Positions 19,813-29,600 are shown, counted from the first letter of the stretch. The stretch: 64,000 bases of DNA from Erinaceus europaeus (GCF_950295315.1 NC_080165.1:7938417-8002416); one strand, 5' to 3'. The notes: a model not told the origin generated them from the letters alone. Numbers and translations are program-made.

Positions 19813-20024
19813 ATTTTTTATTACCTTTATTTATTTATTGGATAGACAGCCAGAAATTGAGAGGGTAGGGGGAGACAGAGAGGGAGAGAGACAGAGAGAC
19901 ACCTGCAGCCCTGTTTCACCACTCGCAAGGCTTTCCCCATGCAGGTGGGGACCAGGGGCTAGAACTCGGGTCCTTGTGCCCTGTCACATGTGCGTTCAGC
20001 CAGTTGTGCCACCACCCAGCTCCA
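19813..20024 (-). repeat. SINE type B
   Basis: Inverted copy with TTTATTTATTTATTGGATAG tail side and head ending GTTGTGCCACCACCCAGCTCC. Confidence 0.88.
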
Positions 20025-20039
20025 ACTCGAGAAATGTTT

Positions 20040-20490
20040 TTGTGTTTATACGTGGCAAGACGTCAGAGGAGAATTCTTTCCAAGGTCTTGGTCACGGCCA
20101 AAGTGTGGTCGGGGCAGATGGTGCTGCTGACAGCAGTGCCCCTGTGCCCACTGGAGCCCTCCTGGCAAAGCTCAGCCAGGCGAGGGAGGTCGGCTGGTGG
20201 GCAGCGGTGGTCACAGCATCGCCGTGGCCGCCAGGGTCCCGCATTGTGGAAAGTGCCCCACCAGAGGCCCAGAGGCCTGGGTCACCACCAAGTCTCCATG
20301 GCTGCAGGTTCTCGGTGACCCCTGGTGTGCAGCTCTCCTGCGAGGACTCAAACTTGGGCCAGGGCTTTGGTGAGGAGGCCGGGCTCTGTGAGCCACAGCG
20401 GCTGCGAGGTCTCTGGGGATGTTGGGAAATTGAGGATGTGGTTGAGCTTGGCAGGGCCTGACCTGAGGGCCACATCCATCCTGTCAGTCT
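20040..20490. other. GC-rich non-repetitive stretch, unassigned
   Basis: About 450 bases of high-GC sequence between a SINE and the second LTR, in SHPRH intron 1. It stays open for long runs on both strands, which GC-rich sequence does by chance. No splice-flanked exon or known domain is recognisable. Could be GC-converted unique intron or an old repeat. Confidence 0.4.
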
Positions 20491-20599
20491 CTCTCTCTCT
20501 CTGCTGAGAGGTCGAGTGAGGATGGAAACGAGGACTCCCCCCTCCCTCCCCTGCAAGGTTTGTCTCGTCTTATCAGACTCCCCGCCTCACAAAGCACCC

Positions 20600-20960
20600 T
20601 GCATTCCTGATACTATGGCCGGCTCCCTTATTATCTACATAATCAGTGCTTTGCCTGAAAGATCCCCACCCATTCCATTCCTCTGATGTATCTTCTTTCT
20701 ACCCTCGAGACCCTCCCTGCCTGCGGGGTAGTATTAATCCCCCCAGTTAAAACCCTTGCCACAGCTGCTAAGGAAGTTCCTACCTTTTCCAGTTCCCTTT
20801 TTGCCTTTCTCCGCCCCTTTCCAAACCGTATCAAGCCATCTCCGTTTCCGACTTGCCACTTCTGGGTCTGACTTTTAAAAGACTGGGCTCTCTGATCAAT
20901 AAAGGACTGAATCACCTCGCTGTCACCGGCTTGGTTCCTGGGTCATCTCTCTCGCGTCAC
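20600..20960 (+). mobile_element. Solo LTR-like element 2
   Basis: Relative of 16,833-17,245 (shared blocks listed there). Carries CAATAAAGGAC (about 20,899-20,909) as polyadenylation-like signal followed by GGCTTGGTTCCTGGGTCATC. It extends further 5' than element 1. Boundaries are approximate. It lies in SHPRH intron 1, so the two LTRs flank SHPRH exon 2 in the same orientation. Confidence 0.6.
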
Positions 20961-21087
20961 GGAGTGAGCAGAGCCCAGGCTGGCTCCAGTCATGTTCTCG
21001 CCAACCCAGAGAGCACGCGGCCGGGAAGAGGCAGCCCCACACTAGCCTGGCATGGGGAGGTCTCTGGAGGGGTCTCTGGGGGAGCTT

Positions 21088-22285
21088 TGGTAGTGGCAAA
21101 GCAAGGCTGCAGGTGTCTCTGTCTCTCCTCCTGTCTCCCCCTGCAGATGTCTCTGTCTCTCCTCCTGTCTCCCCCTGCAGGTGTCTCTGTCTCTCTCCTC
21201 CTGTCTCCCCTGCAGGTGTCTGTCTCTCTCCTCCTGTCTCCCCCTGCAGGTGTCTCTGTCTCTCCTCCTGTCTCCCCTGCAGGTGTCTCTGTCTCTCTCC
21301 TCCTGTCTCCCCCTGCAGGTGTCTCTGTCTCTCTCCTCCTGTCTCCCCCTGCAGGTGTCTCTGTCTCTCCTCCTGTCTCCCCCTGCAGGTGTCTCTGTCT
21401 CTCTCCTCCTGTCTCCCCCTGCAGGTGTCTCTGTCTCTCCTCCTGTCTCCCCTGCAGGTGTCTCTGTCTCTCCTCCTGTCTCCCCCTGCAGATGTCTCTG
21501 TCTCTCCTCCTGTCTTCCCCTGCAGATGTCTCTGTCTCTCCTCCTGTCTTCCCCTGCAGATGTCTCTGTCTCTCCTGTCTCCCCTGCAGGTGTCTCTGTC
21601 TCTCCTCCTGTCTCCCCCTGCAGATGTCTCTGTCTCTCCTCCTGTCTTCCCCTGCAGATGTCTCTGTCTCTCCTGTCTCCCCTGCAGGTGTCTCTGTCTC
21701 TCCTCCTGTCTCCCCTGCAGGTGTCTCTGTCTCTCCTCCTGTCTCCCCTGCAGATGTCTCTGTCTCTCTTCCTGTCTCCCCCTACAGATGTCTCTGTCTC
21801 TCCTCCTTTCTCCCCCTGCAGGTGTCTCTGTCTCTCCTGTCTCCCCTGCAGGTGTCTCTGTCTCTCCTCCTGTCTCCCCTGCAGGTGTCTCTCTCTCCTC
21901 CTGTCTCCCCCTGCAGGTGTCTCTGTCTCTCTCCCTCTCTGTCTCCCCCTGCAGGTGTCTCTGTCTCTCCTCCTGTCTCCCCTGCAGATGTCTCTGTCTC
22001 TCTTCCTGTCTCCCCTGCAGGTGTCTCTCTCTCCTCCTGTCTCCCCCTGCAGGTGTCTCTGTCTCTCTCCCTCTCTGTCTCCCCCTGCAGGTGTCTCTGT
22101 CTCTCCTCCTGTCTCCCCTGCAGGTGTCTCTGTCTCTCCTCCTGTCTCCCCCTGCAGGTGTCTCTGTCTCTCTCCCTCTCTGTCTCCCCCTGCATATGTC
22201 TCTGTCTCTCCTCCTATCTCCCCCTGCAGGTGTCTCTGTCTCTCTCCATTGCTGGCTGTCTCTAACCCATAAGTAAATAAAAGTT
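21088..22285 (+). repeat. SINE type B whose body has become a minisatellite
   Basis: The left end keeps SINE sequence (TGGCAAAGCAAGGCTGCAGG) and the right end keeps the SINE 3' part (CCATTGCTGGCTGTCTCTAA, CATAAGTAAATAAAAG). Everything between is a tandem array, so the array arose inside one SINE copy. The tRNA head is not recognisable. Confidence 0.85.
21104..22240 (+). repeat. Minisatellite, unit about 29-37 bp
   Basis: Roughly 34 head-to-tail units of the form CTGCAGGTGTCTCTGTCTCT plus CCTCCTGTCTCCCC. Units vary in length by loss of CTCC or of one C or gain of CT, and by CAGGTG versus CAGATG. Because unit lengths are mostly not multiples of three, all plus frames and one minus frame are open for hundreds of codons. 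These are not genes. Confidence 0.95.
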
Positions 22286-22399
22286 AACGAAAGAAAAATT
22301 TTAAAAAAGGAGATTCTAGGGAGCGAAAGTCATCGAGAAGGGGAACACCTAGCACCTACTTGGCGGCGCTAAGTACTGTGCACCCAGTACTGAGATGCC

Positions 22400-22735
22400 G
22401 ATGCTGCTGCCAGAGCAGAAGGTCCTCCCCCACCATGTGTCCTGGAGCTCTGCTTCCCCAGAGCCCTGCCCCACTAGGGACAGAGAGACAGGCTGGGGGT
22501 TTGGATCCACCTGTCAACGCCCATGTTCAGCGGGGAAGCAATGACAGAAGCCAGACCTTCCACCTTCTGCTCCCACAATGACCCTGGGTCCATGCTCCCA
22601 GAGGGATAGAGAATGGGAAAGCTGTCAGGGGAGGGGGTGGGATACGGAGTTCTGGTGGTGGGAACTGTGTGGGGTTGTGCCCCTCTTATCCTATGGTTTT
22701 GCCAGTATATTTTTATTTTATGAATCAATCAACAA
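22400..22735 (+). mobile_element. L1 3' UTR fragment
   Basis: Contains the conserved block ACCCTGGGTCCATGCTCCCA, GAGGGATAGAGAATGGGAAA and GGGGAGGGGGTGGGATACGG seen at the end of the young L1. The tail continues into an A-rich stretch. Confidence 0.85.
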
Positions 22736-22736
22736 C

Positions 22737-23280
22737 AACAGGTAAAACACTGCAAAAAAAAAGAGAGGAAAAAGGGGAAAAAAAGAAAGGGAAAAGGAAG
22801 GAAAAAAGAAAAACGGAAAAAAGAAAAAGGGAAAAGAGGAAAAAGAATGGAAAAGAGGGAGTCGCTTCACAGGCGGTGAAGCAGGTCTGCAGGTGTCTGT
22901 CTTTCTCTCCCTCTCTCAATTTTCCTCTCCTCTCTCCATTTCTCTCTGTCCTATCCAACAACGACGACAACAACAATAATAACTACAATAATAAAACAAC
23001 AAGGGCAACAAAAGGGAATAAATAAAATAAAAAATATTAAAAAAAAAAAAAGAATGGAAAAGAAAAAAAGGAAAAAGAGGAAAAGGGGGGGAAAAAAGAA
23101 AGAAAAAAGGAAGGAAAAAAGTAAAAAGAAGAAAGGGAAAAGTAGAGAAAAAAATTAAAAAAGGGGGGGGGGAAAGGAAAGAAGGGAAAAAGAAAAGGAA
23201 GAAAAAGGGAAAAAAAAAAAAAAAGAAAAACGGGGAGAAAGGGAAAAGGGAAGAAAAGGAAGAAGAAAGGAAGCAACAGG
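22737..23280 (+). repeat. A-rich purine tract (AAAAGG type)
   Basis: Over 350 bases of irregular GAAAAA/GGAAAA units that continue from an L1 A-tail and are split by a SINE. Just upstream of the SHPRH CpG island. Confidence 0.9.
22858..23042 (+). repeat. SINE type A, 5'-truncated, inside the purine tract
   Basis: Begins at GGAGTCGCTTCACAGGCGG (head missing) and ends in AATAAATAAAATAAAAAATA. The purine tract resumes on both sides. Confidence 0.88.
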
Positions 23281-23324
23281 AAAGGAAGGTCCGCCGCCAG
23301 AGAGGAAGGGGAGACGGGCAGGGA

Positions 23325-23452
23325 GGAGACAGACAGACAGACACACAGACGCCTGCAGCCCCGCTTCCCCGCTGCGGGCGGCGGGCCGGGGACTCGAACC
23401 CGGGTCGTTGCCGCTAAAGCAGGTGCAGCGCCTGCCGATTGTCAAGTTTCCG
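23325..23452 (-). repeat. GC-converted SINE type B copy 1 in CpG island
   Basis: The order GACAGACAGACA, GCCTGCAGCCCCGCTTCCCC, GGGGACTCGAACCCGGGTCG follows an inverted type B SINE but with A/T positions mostly turned to G/C. Confidence 0.65.
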
Positions 23453-23477
23453 CGGCGCTGCGCTGCGCACGGAGCGA

Positions 23478-23612
23478 GATCGACAGACAGACAGACAGAC
23501 AGACAGACGGACGGACGGACGGACGCCTGCAGCCCCGCTTCCCCCGTCAGGAAGCTTCCCCGCTGCGGGCGGCGAGCAGGGGGCTCGAACCCCGGTCCTC
23601 GCGCTCTGTCTG
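23478..23612 (-). repeat. GC-converted SINE type B copy 2, with (GACA)n/(GACG)n
   Basis: Same order again: GACA units pass into GACG units (23,481-23,526), then CCTGCAGCCCCGCTTCCCCC and GGGGGCTCGAACCCCGGTCC. Either an independent SINE or a local duplication of copy 1. Confidence 0.65.
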
Positions 23613-23880
23613 TCTGTCCGGCGCCGCGGGCCGAGCAGGGAAGCCAGGGACGCGCGGCGCCGACATCCGCTTGGCGCCCTCAGGCCTCCCGCCCCCTCCC
23701 GCCGCCCTCGACCTCTGCCCTCTGCCCTCTGCCCCCATGCCTCCCCCCCCCCCCCCCAATAAAACAAAATGAAACAAACGCGCCTACCTACGCCGCTTCT
23801 CCGGGCCTTGCAGTCTCTCCGCGCCGAGGCCCGGATCCTCTCCCGCCGCTGCAGAGCCTGGGCCCGCAGCGGCCACCCAC

Positions 23881-24060
23881 CTTCTGCGGCTGTGTGGCGC
23901 GGCGCCCCGGCGCCCCAGACACCGCGACTCCCAGATGCCGGCTCCACGCAGGAGCGTGGGGTCACGGGGAACGCGCACCTCCGTTCGCCCCCGGCTCCCT
24001 TTCCCTTCCTTGGTGGCTTCAAGAGTTCCTTCTGCGCATGTCCGCCCTGGGCCGTAGTTC
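23881..24060 (-). other. SHPRH: Candidate SHPRH exon 1 (noncoding)
   Basis: The minus strand has a good donor GCAGAAG|GTGGGT at 23,880 downward, just downstream of the NRF1 half site and TCTCGCG motif. A weaker alternative donor (GTAG|GTAGGC) lies near 23,788. The transcription start is not determinable; the right boundary is a guess. Confidence 0.35.
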
Positions 24061-24298
24061 TCGCGATAGTCCGAGTTTGTCATTAGCGAACAGGGGATTG
24101 GCTGGATTCTCTCCGGAGGCGTGGTCACTTTAAAGAGACCCCGGTGTGGGCGGGGTTCCGCTGGAGAAGTGTGTGTGTGCGGAGTGTGCGTTCTGCGCAT
24201 GCGCCTGTTTCAAAATGGCTTCTAGAAAGCATTGACTCTTTAGGTTGCTGTCAAAGCTGAAGTCTTTAAAGAAAAGGTAACAATAAAAATAACGTTCC

Positions 24299-24520
24299 AG
24301 GGGCTGGGTGGTGGCACACATGGTTGAGCGCACATCATGTTAACAATGTACAAGGCCGCGGGTTCGAGCCCCTGTCCTCACCTGCAGGGGGAGAGCTTTG
24401 CAAGGGCTGAAGCAGTGTTGCAGGTGTCTGTCTTTCTCTCTATCTCCCCCTCCCGTCTCAATGTCTGCCTGTCTCCCCAAAAATAAATAAAGATAACAAA
24501 TAAATAAATAAAATAAAATG
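24299..24520 (+). repeat. SINE type B
   Basis: Complete: GGGGCTGGGTGGTGGCACAC head, B box GGGTTCGAGCCCC, body, and a long AATAAATAAA tail. First element outside the SHPRH promoter. Confidence 0.92.
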
Positions 24521-24559
24521 AAAATAACTTGAAGGGACTAAGAGTAAACATTTTACAGT

Positions 24560-25475
24560 GAGAGAAACAGTAGTGCTGGGATTCTGAAGCTGGCGGCGGT
24601 CCACGATCTTCACCATCCACAAGGAGACGAATGCTCATTCTTTTGGAGAGAGGCTTACAGCTCACTTTGCAATGACTTGGAGAGGATTCAGAACCCGTCC
24701 GTGTCAACAAGTCCCCTGGGGCCCTGGGTTCCCACACAGACATGATGGACCTAGACCTCGAACAGATCCCTCTCGCCATTGTCACTGGCCATCTCCATCA
24801 GAGACAACACAATGGGTCCCTTGTGGGCCCCCCGTAGGACCTTGCCCTCAATGGGGATCAACAGTGGTAGAGAATGTCCCATCCTCCAAAGGGAGGTTGG
24901 ACGACACACTCGACCTGCTACCTGAGGAAGACGGGTCCTGCAGTGAGTGCGGCCTGGAATGTTCCAGCGGTGAGCACAGAGTGTGAGCCCAGACCTGCAG
25001 GGATGCAGAGGTCACACAGGCTCCTGTGCTGAATATGGGCCCCGGGTCAAATTGCTGGGGTTTACAGTCAATGATGTTTATATACACTTTCCCCATCTTT
25101 GGGAGCTACTCTCTTCCCTGATTCAGCTTTCTGGTCCTTTTTCCAACTATGACATCATCTCCCCAGACAATAACTTGCACCCACCGGCATATCAGGTGTC
25201 AGGCTCAGGCAATAACTTGTAAAGTCATGGGTCCCTCGGAATATACCTAAAATAGACCTACTAGCTTTTTCCAAAACTGAGACCCTCCCCCAAATCTCCA
25301 TCTGGAATATTCTTGCCTTTAGATTCATGATTAGTCAACAATTTGTTTGGCTTTATATCTTAACTTTTTTTCAGCCACTAGGTTCCAGATGTTACCATGA
25401 TGCCAACCTGACTTCCCTGGGAAGACAACCCCACCGGTGTGTCTGGGAGCCCTGCTTCCCCAGAGCCAGAAAATA
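24560..25475 (+). mobile_element. L1 long 3' UTR segment, 3'-incomplete
   Basis: Matches, in the opposite orientation, blocks of 44,826-46,300 (for example CTTGCCCTCAATGGGGATCA, GTCAACAATTTGTTTGGCTT and CCACTAGGTTCCAGATG). It stops at CCCAGAGCCA without reaching the L1 terminus, so it was cut by a later event. Confidence 0.75.
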
Positions 25476-25744
25476 TGGTTGATTTTTACCCTTTAACTCA
25501 AAGGAAGCTTTCAGCTCCGAAACACCTGTTTACCCTGAAAACACGGAGCGCATCTGCCTACATGGTGCTAATTATTATCCCTCTTCCACAAGTGTAGAAT
25601 AAGATCAGTTGTTAATAAACCAGTCAGTAAACTTCTGCTTGTTCATAGAATTAAATGGCTTCTTCTCAAAACTATATAAATGAGGTGAAAGTATAGTTTT
25701 ACTAGCACAAAGATAGAGACTCAGTCCTTCTGAGGTTTCTTTCT

Positions 25745-25815
25745 TTCTTTTAAGTTTTTATTTATAAAATGGAAACATTGACAAAACCATAGGAGAGGTA
25801 CAATTCATAGTTGTT
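25745..25815 (-). mobile_element. L1 3' terminus, very short copy
   Basis: About 70 bases: TTTTTATTTATAAAATGGAA, ACATTGACAAAACCATAGG. An extremely 5'-truncated insertion. Confidence 0.7.
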
Positions 25816-25998
25816 TCATAGTTTTATTATAGCCATCTTCCCAACTCAAGTTGTCTTCTTAAGAAATAAATATTATAAACTAACCAGGAAAATGAGGACA
25901 CTATTCGCGACTGAAACTTGCTTGTCAGAATTGTGCTTTGCAGGCTGCTTTCTCTTGCTATCTCACTGTCTCTTCCCCTCTTAAAAAACTGAATTAGG

Positions 25999-26274
25999 GG
26001 AGTCGGGCGGTAGCGCAGCGGGTTAAGCGCAGGCGGCGCTAAGCACAAGGACCGGCATAAAGATCCTGGTTCGAGTCCTCGGCTCCCCACCCGCAGGCGG
26101 TGAAGCAGGTCTGCAGGTGTCTGTCTTTCTCTCCCCCTCTCTGTCTTCCCCTCCTCTCTCCATTTCTCTCTGTCCTATCCAACAACAATGACATCAATAA
26201 TAACTACAACAACAAAACAACAAGGGCAACAAAAGGAATAAATAAATAAATTTAAAAAATATATTTAAATTAAA
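25999..26274 (+). repeat. SINE type A with perfect target-site duplication
   Basis: AAAAAACTGAATTAGG at 25,983-25,998 is repeated at 26,275-26,290. Head GGAGTCGGGCGGTAGCGCAG; the middle lacks the usual CAGGGGAGTCGCTTCA segment (CCCGCAGGCGGTGAAGC). Confidence 0.94.
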
Positions 26275-26356
26275 AAAAAACTGAATTAGGTGAATCTGGT
26301 TGGCACTATCCAAAGGAAGCAAGTGAAAGTCACAAAATCTGGTTTGTGTAAGGACC

Positions 26357-26500
26357 CTGCAGAGACTTGCGAGGTGGCACAATGAACTAAGGCTTGAGCT
26401 CTCCTGCATATGGTCATTAGTTCAACCCCCAGAATCACGTGTGCCAGAGTGATGCTTTGGTTTTCTCTTTCTCACTATAAGTAAATAAATCTAGAAAGAT
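26357..26500 (+). repeat. SINE type D
   Basis: Head GCGAGGTGGCACAATGAACT, B box AGTTCAACCCC, then CAGAGTGATGCTTTGGTT and AAGTAAATAAATCT end. Confidence 0.75.
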
Positions 26501-26857
26501 TTAAAAAAGAAAAAAAAGAAATAAATATTATAAATTGTCCTCAAGGAGGAGGACTGGTTGAGAAGTGGAAGAAGCGTTATTACAAATGTAGCTCCTTTTG
26601 GTGCCAGAAACGGGAACTGATTTATGTGTAGCACCTTGTGTTTTGCAAGCCCTTTCAAAATGTTGATCTTTCCATCTGTTTTCAAGAATGATAAAATGAG
26701 GTATTGAATTTGTTTTTCTACAAAAGAGGAATCTGAGATTCAGAAGGGCAATTTGCCGCAGCTTAGCTTAAACAGGTCCGTAAGATCTGCAACTTCTCTT
26801 GACTCCTCTGCCTAAGCTGTTATCTTGATATATATATTTCTATGTTATCTTGTAACT

Positions 26858-26885
26858 TTGATATATATATATATATATATATATG
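26858..26885. repeat. (TA)n microsatellite
   Basis: Alternating AT run ending in ATATGTATTC. Confidence 0.9.
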
Positions 26886-26917
26886 TATTCAGCTAGTAGA
26901 AATAAGCAATTTGAGTG

Positions 26918-27075
26918 GTCCCGGAGGTGGCGCAGTGGATAAAACATTTGACTCTCAAGTGTGGGGTCCTGAGTTCAAGCCCCGGCAGCACATACACCAG
27001 AGTGATGTCTGGTTCTTTCTCTCTCTCCTCCTATCTTTCTCATCAATCAATAAATAAAATCTTAAAAAAATAAAT
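26918..27075 (+). repeat. SINE type D, well preserved
   Basis: GGTCCCGGAGGTGGCGCAGT head, B box GAGTTCAAGCCCC, body CAGAGTGATGTCTGGTTCTT, and end AATAAATAAAATCTT followed by an A-run: AATAAA signals plus a short T-run as in the T+ SINE class. Confidence 0.88.
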
Positions 27076-27207
27076 AAGAAATGCTACTAAACTTCCATGG
27101 TCGCTATAGAAAAAAGTTAAGGTAAGAGGTGTGTAACTTTGATGACACAAAAGTGTTTATTAACAAGAAGAATCATTCTGGCTCAGTGCTGTCTTTTGAG
27201 ACTTTTT

Positions 27208-27474
27208 ATTATTATTATTTATTTTCCCTTTTGTTGCCCTTTTTTTTTTTAATTCCCTTTTGTTGCTCTTGTTATTTTATTGTTGTAGTTATTACTGTTG
27301 TTATTGATGTCATCATTGTTGGATAGGACAGAGAGAAATGGAGAGAGGAGGGGAAGACAGAGAGGGGGAGAGAAAGATAAACACCTGTAGACCTGCCTTG
27401 TGAAGTGACTCCCCTGCAGGTGGGGAGCCGCGGGCTCGAACCAGGATCCTCACGCCAGTCCTTGCGCTTTGCAC
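27208..27474 (-). repeat. SINE type A, head-truncated, with target-site duplication
   Basis: CTTTTGAGACTTTT at 27,193-27,206 recurs at 27,475-27,488. The inverted element stops at GCGCTTTGCAC, so the first 40 bases of the head were never copied. The tail segment CCCTTTTGTTGCCCTT is duplicated in slightly changed form. Confidence 0.92.
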
Positions 27475-27479
27475 CTTTT

Positions 27480-27846
27480 GAGACTTTTATTCCATATTCT
27501 GTTTAACTACACCTATTCTTTGGAGGTAAAGTTGATGGCTAAATCGTATGGTTAAAGTTTTCTAATGATGATTCTTTCTCATCATTTCCTCCACTGCCAA
27601 CTGGACTGCTTTGCCCACTTATAACAAATTTAATATACTAGGATCAAAGTCACTGTTTTGGAATGAAGTACAATGTTCAAAGGTACCACAAAAATGCATG
27701 TTGTATGATGGGGAGTAAGAGGAAGAAGTGTAGTCTTGGGGAACTGGTAATGGGTGATCAACTGTGTAGACAGTTCAACAGTGAAGGCAGTCAAGTAAAT
27801 ATTGGAATTGGAGGACTTGGACTTGCTTTGCATTAGCATGATTTCC
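27480..27846. other. Unique intergenic sequence
   Basis: AT-rich sequence between a SINE and the non-L1 LINE. No gene, RNA or repeat recognised. Confidence 0.6.
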
Positions 27847-27853
27847 CATGAGT

Positions 27854-29600
27854 GGTCATCCCACTTCCGTTTACCTTGTCCATCTCCAAAACTCTCTCCC
27901 TTTACACTGTCTGAACTGGAAGACGCTTTGAAGAGGATTAAACCGGGAACGGCTGCTGGCTATGATAACATCACCCCAGAACTCATTCTTAACTTGGGCC
28001 CCGCGGCAAAGAAGTGGCTCACTACATTCCTGTCCCACATCTTGGAATCTGAATCTATGCCCAAAATTTGGGGCATCGTGCGAAGATAATAGCAGTTTTG
28101 AAACCAAAGAAAGACCCAACACTGGCCGCCAGCTATAGACCAATTTCTCTCCTCTCCGTGTTTTACAAACTCCTTGAGATGCTGCTTCTGTCACATATTT
28201 CTCATCTTACAGAGAAATTCCTATCACCTGCCCAAGCTGGTTTCCTCCCAGGAAGATCTACCTGCGAACAAGTCCTGGCCCTCTCAATTTACATTGAAAA
28301 TGGATTCCAGAAGAATTTAAAGACGGGTGCTGTCTTTGTTGATCTCACAGCAGCCTATGACACGGTCTGGCATCGTGGTCTCCTAGTCAAGATCTCAAGA
28401 TGCCTGCCTCCATGGGTGGCCAACACTATATCGTTTCTTCTCCAAAACAGAAGATTCCGGGTGTATCTGGGTGACAAGTCTAGCAGATGGAGACTTGTCT
28501 CAAGTGGCCTCCCCCAGGGCTCTGTTCTGGCTCCTACGCTATTTAATATTTACATCAATGACCTCCCAGAAACTTCTTCAAGGAAGTTCATCTACGCCGA
28601 TGGCATCTGCTGTGCAACTCAGGCATCCATGTTCAACATCCTGGAGGAAACACTCTGATATCTGATTACTGTAAAAAGTGGCGACTAATCCCTAGCACTG
28701 CAAAAACGGTATCATCTGTTTTCCATCTACACCATGCCTCGGCCTCGCGTGAGCTTAATGTGCAGCTTGGCGATACGAGAATCAGGCATGAAGCCCAGCC
28801 AGTCTATCTTGGCATTTCTTTCGATCGCACTCTATCATTTCACGAACATCTCATAAAAACTGCAGCAAAGGTGGGCGCGAGGAATGACATCATTGCAAGA
28901 CTGGCCAGCTCCTCATGGGGCGCGAGTGCTTCCACACTACGATCATCATCTCTGGCGTTATGCTATTCCACTGCAGAATACTGTGCCCCAGGATGGTTCC
29001 GTAGCCCCCATGTCCACTTGGTCGACTCCAAATTATATTCCTCCATGAGGATCATTTCTGGAACCATCCGTTCCACCCTGGTTCCATGGCTGCCAGTTCT
29101 TAGCAACATCGCCCCACCAGATATTCGTTGGGATGCGGCATCATCTAAGTTCATTTCCCACGTCTACGCTCGACCGGACCTACCAATATACGCGAATATC
29201 TTCGCCCACCCTGTCCAACTGGTCACCCAATCTGGTCCCCTACACCTACAGTGAACTTCTCTGTTCCAGACTCTTGGAAACAGAGTTGGCAGTCAGCTGA
29301 GGTAAAGAACAAACACCTCATCACAGACCCCTGCAAGCGTCAACCCAGCTTTGACCTAGCACGTTATGATTGGGCCCTCCTCAGTCGCTATCGGACAGGC
29401 CATGGCCGGTGCGCCGCTATGTTCCATCGCTGGGGAGCCAGAGATGACCCGAACTGCCCCTGCGGCTCCAGACAATGACCCACATAGTCAACGACTGCCA
29501 CCTCTCCAAATTCAAAGGAGGTCTTGAAACTTCACATCAGGCTCAACCTGACGCTGTTGACTGGCTACGGAAGAAAGGCAAACGCTAGAAGAAGAAGAAG
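27854..29600 (+). mobile_element. Non-L1 LINE, 5'-truncated, reverse transcriptase frameshifted
   Basis: The conceptual reading in successive frames gives a non-LTR reverse transcriptase: fingers (FTLSELEDALKRIKPGTAAG, YDNITPELIL), SYRPISLLSVFYKLLE, AGFLPGRSTCEQV, catalytic block VFVDLTAAYDTVWHRGLLVK, GLPQGSVLAPTLFNIYINDL, then YADG where YADD is expected. A thumb (SFHEHLIKTAAKVGARND) and C-terminal MTHIVNDCHLSKFKGGLE follow, ending at a stop at 29,587-29,589. Frames change near 28,080, 28,660-28,760, 29,250 and 29,475. The 3' end is a short (AAG)n tail, not poly(A). CATGAGT at 27,847-27,853 and 29,601-29,607 may be the target-site duplication. The sequence resembles Jockey/CR1-group LINEs of invertebrates and fish more than any mammalian L1, L2 or RTE known to me; clade not fixed. 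Confidence 0.88.

Larger units (their letters stand above)
23281..24215 (-). promoter_or_regulatory. SHPRH: SHPRH CpG island promoter
   Basis: CpG-dense region upstream of SHPRH exon 2 on the minus strand, where the noncoding first exon of this gene is expected. Motifs seen: NRF1 site TGCGCATGCGCC (24,194-24,205) with a second half site TGCGCATG (24,033-24,040); near-palindrome TCTCGCGATA (24,059-24,068), one or two bases from the TCTCGCGAGA promoter element; GC box TGGGCGGGG (24,147-24,155); YY1-like AAAATGGC (24,214-24,221). No TATA box. Typical of a broad housekeeping promoter. Promoter identity is inference from position and motifs. Confidence 0.75.

Noticed and set aside
16833..20960. 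A provirus bounded by the two LTR-like elements
   Set aside because: The interior holds SHPRH exon 2, SINEs and a purine tract, and no gag, pol or env-like sequence.
21104..22240. CRISPR-like regular array
   Set aside because: Units are contiguous and variable with no unique spacers, in a mammalian intron. It is a minisatellite.
20853..22276. Long plus-strand open frames of 470, 387 and 363 codons and a 137-codon minus frame
   Set aside because: They are all the same CTGCAGGTGTCTCTGTCTCT array read in different frames; no start context, splice sites or domain. Stop-free repeat units explain the openness.
23414..24200. Protein-coding genes in the CpG island (202-, 241- and 138-codon frames)
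   Set aside because: GC-rich sequence rarely contains stops; the frames overlap on both strands and have no conserved content. Promoter and noncoding exon 1 explain the region better.
25999..26100. tRNA genes (A and B boxes with GGTTCGAGTCC)
   Set aside because: The heads belong to SINEs with a long body and A-rich tail, and cannot fold into a standard cloverleaf with a proper acceptor stem. No independent tRNA gene was found.
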